A stretch of DNA of 6,345 bases from Acidobacteriota bacterium. Lineage in GTDB: Bacteria; Acidobacteriota; UBA4820; DSQY01. Where the stretch lies: positions 1 to 6,345 of the forward strand of contig JAEMPZ010000053.1 in NCBI GenBank assembly GCA_022759065.1, in the 5' to 3' direction. The position numbers and the translations under genes are program-made. Numbering within the stretch: position 1 is the first letter of the stretch; each line of letters begins with the position of its first letter. Of the stretch, positions 6,300-6,345 are shown piece by piece. The notes beneath the pieces were generated by a model. The model did not search any database and had not been told where the DNA came from. It saw only the letters and a list, made by a program, of their open reading frames with translations.

Positions 6300-6334
6300 G
6301 ACGGCGGACGGCCGCCGGTTGACGGCCGACGGAC
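6300..6334. repeat. Degenerate heptamer array, consensus GACGGCC (five units)
   Basis: Five consecutive 7-base units occur: GACGGCG (6300), GACGGCC (6307), GCCGGTT (6314), GACGGCC (6321) and GACGGAC (6328). Four of five begin GACGG. The array may continue past the right edge, where the sequence becomes a GC-only run. I see no gene in 6257-6345; this stretch holds only repeats. Confidence 0.55.
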
Positions 6335-6345
6335 GCGCCCGCGCC

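Overview
The window is GC-rich bacterial DNA (roughly 60% GC by eye) in which every convincing gene lies on the minus strand. Bacterial origin is supported by GGAGG Shine-Dalgarno sequences ahead of three genes, sigma70-like -10 boxes, a TTG start codon and a lipoprotein signal peptide. The mix of respiratory flavin/iron-sulfur dehydrogenase, lipid-anchored transglutaminase-like protein, PLP enzyme and receiver-domain regulator does not identify a phylum. The short 7- and 8-bp repeat arrays between genes suggest a repeat-tolerant environmental bacterium, but I cannot name it.

Layout in transcription order, right to left. Bases 6188-6345 are non-coding: three adjacent short-period repeat blocks, then an extended -10 promoter. 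Bases 3365-6187 encode a 940-residue fusion of a GlcD-type FAD 2-hydroxyacid dehydrogenase with a GlcF/GlpC-type iron-sulfur module. Twelve bases after its stop begins a predicted lipoprotein (2324-3352) with a kyphoscoliosis-peptidase-like transglutaminase domain, probably in the same operon. A 69-base gap holds a good promoter for a class V aminotransferase of the isopenicillin-N-epimerase-like type (1031-2254), which starts at TTG. Its last codons and stop lie inside a degenerate heptamer array (1001-1049). After a further gap, a response-regulator gene starts at 896 and runs off the left edge. It has a complete receiver domain followed by a possible GAF-like domain and no stop within the window.

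Functionally, the dehydrogenase would oxidise a D-2-hydroxyacid (lactate, glycolate or 2-hydroxyglutarate class) and pass electrons through FAD and two [4Fe-4S] clusters towards the respiratory chain. The lipoprotein would act at the cell envelope. The aminotransferase and the regulator look like separate transcription units. No shared pathway for the four genes is evident. I see no phage, transposase, CRISPR, RNA gene or defence system. The least ordinary content is the intergenic heptad/octad repeats, the KY-like lipoprotein behind a dehydrogenase, and the very short distance between -10 box and ribosome binding site at three genes.
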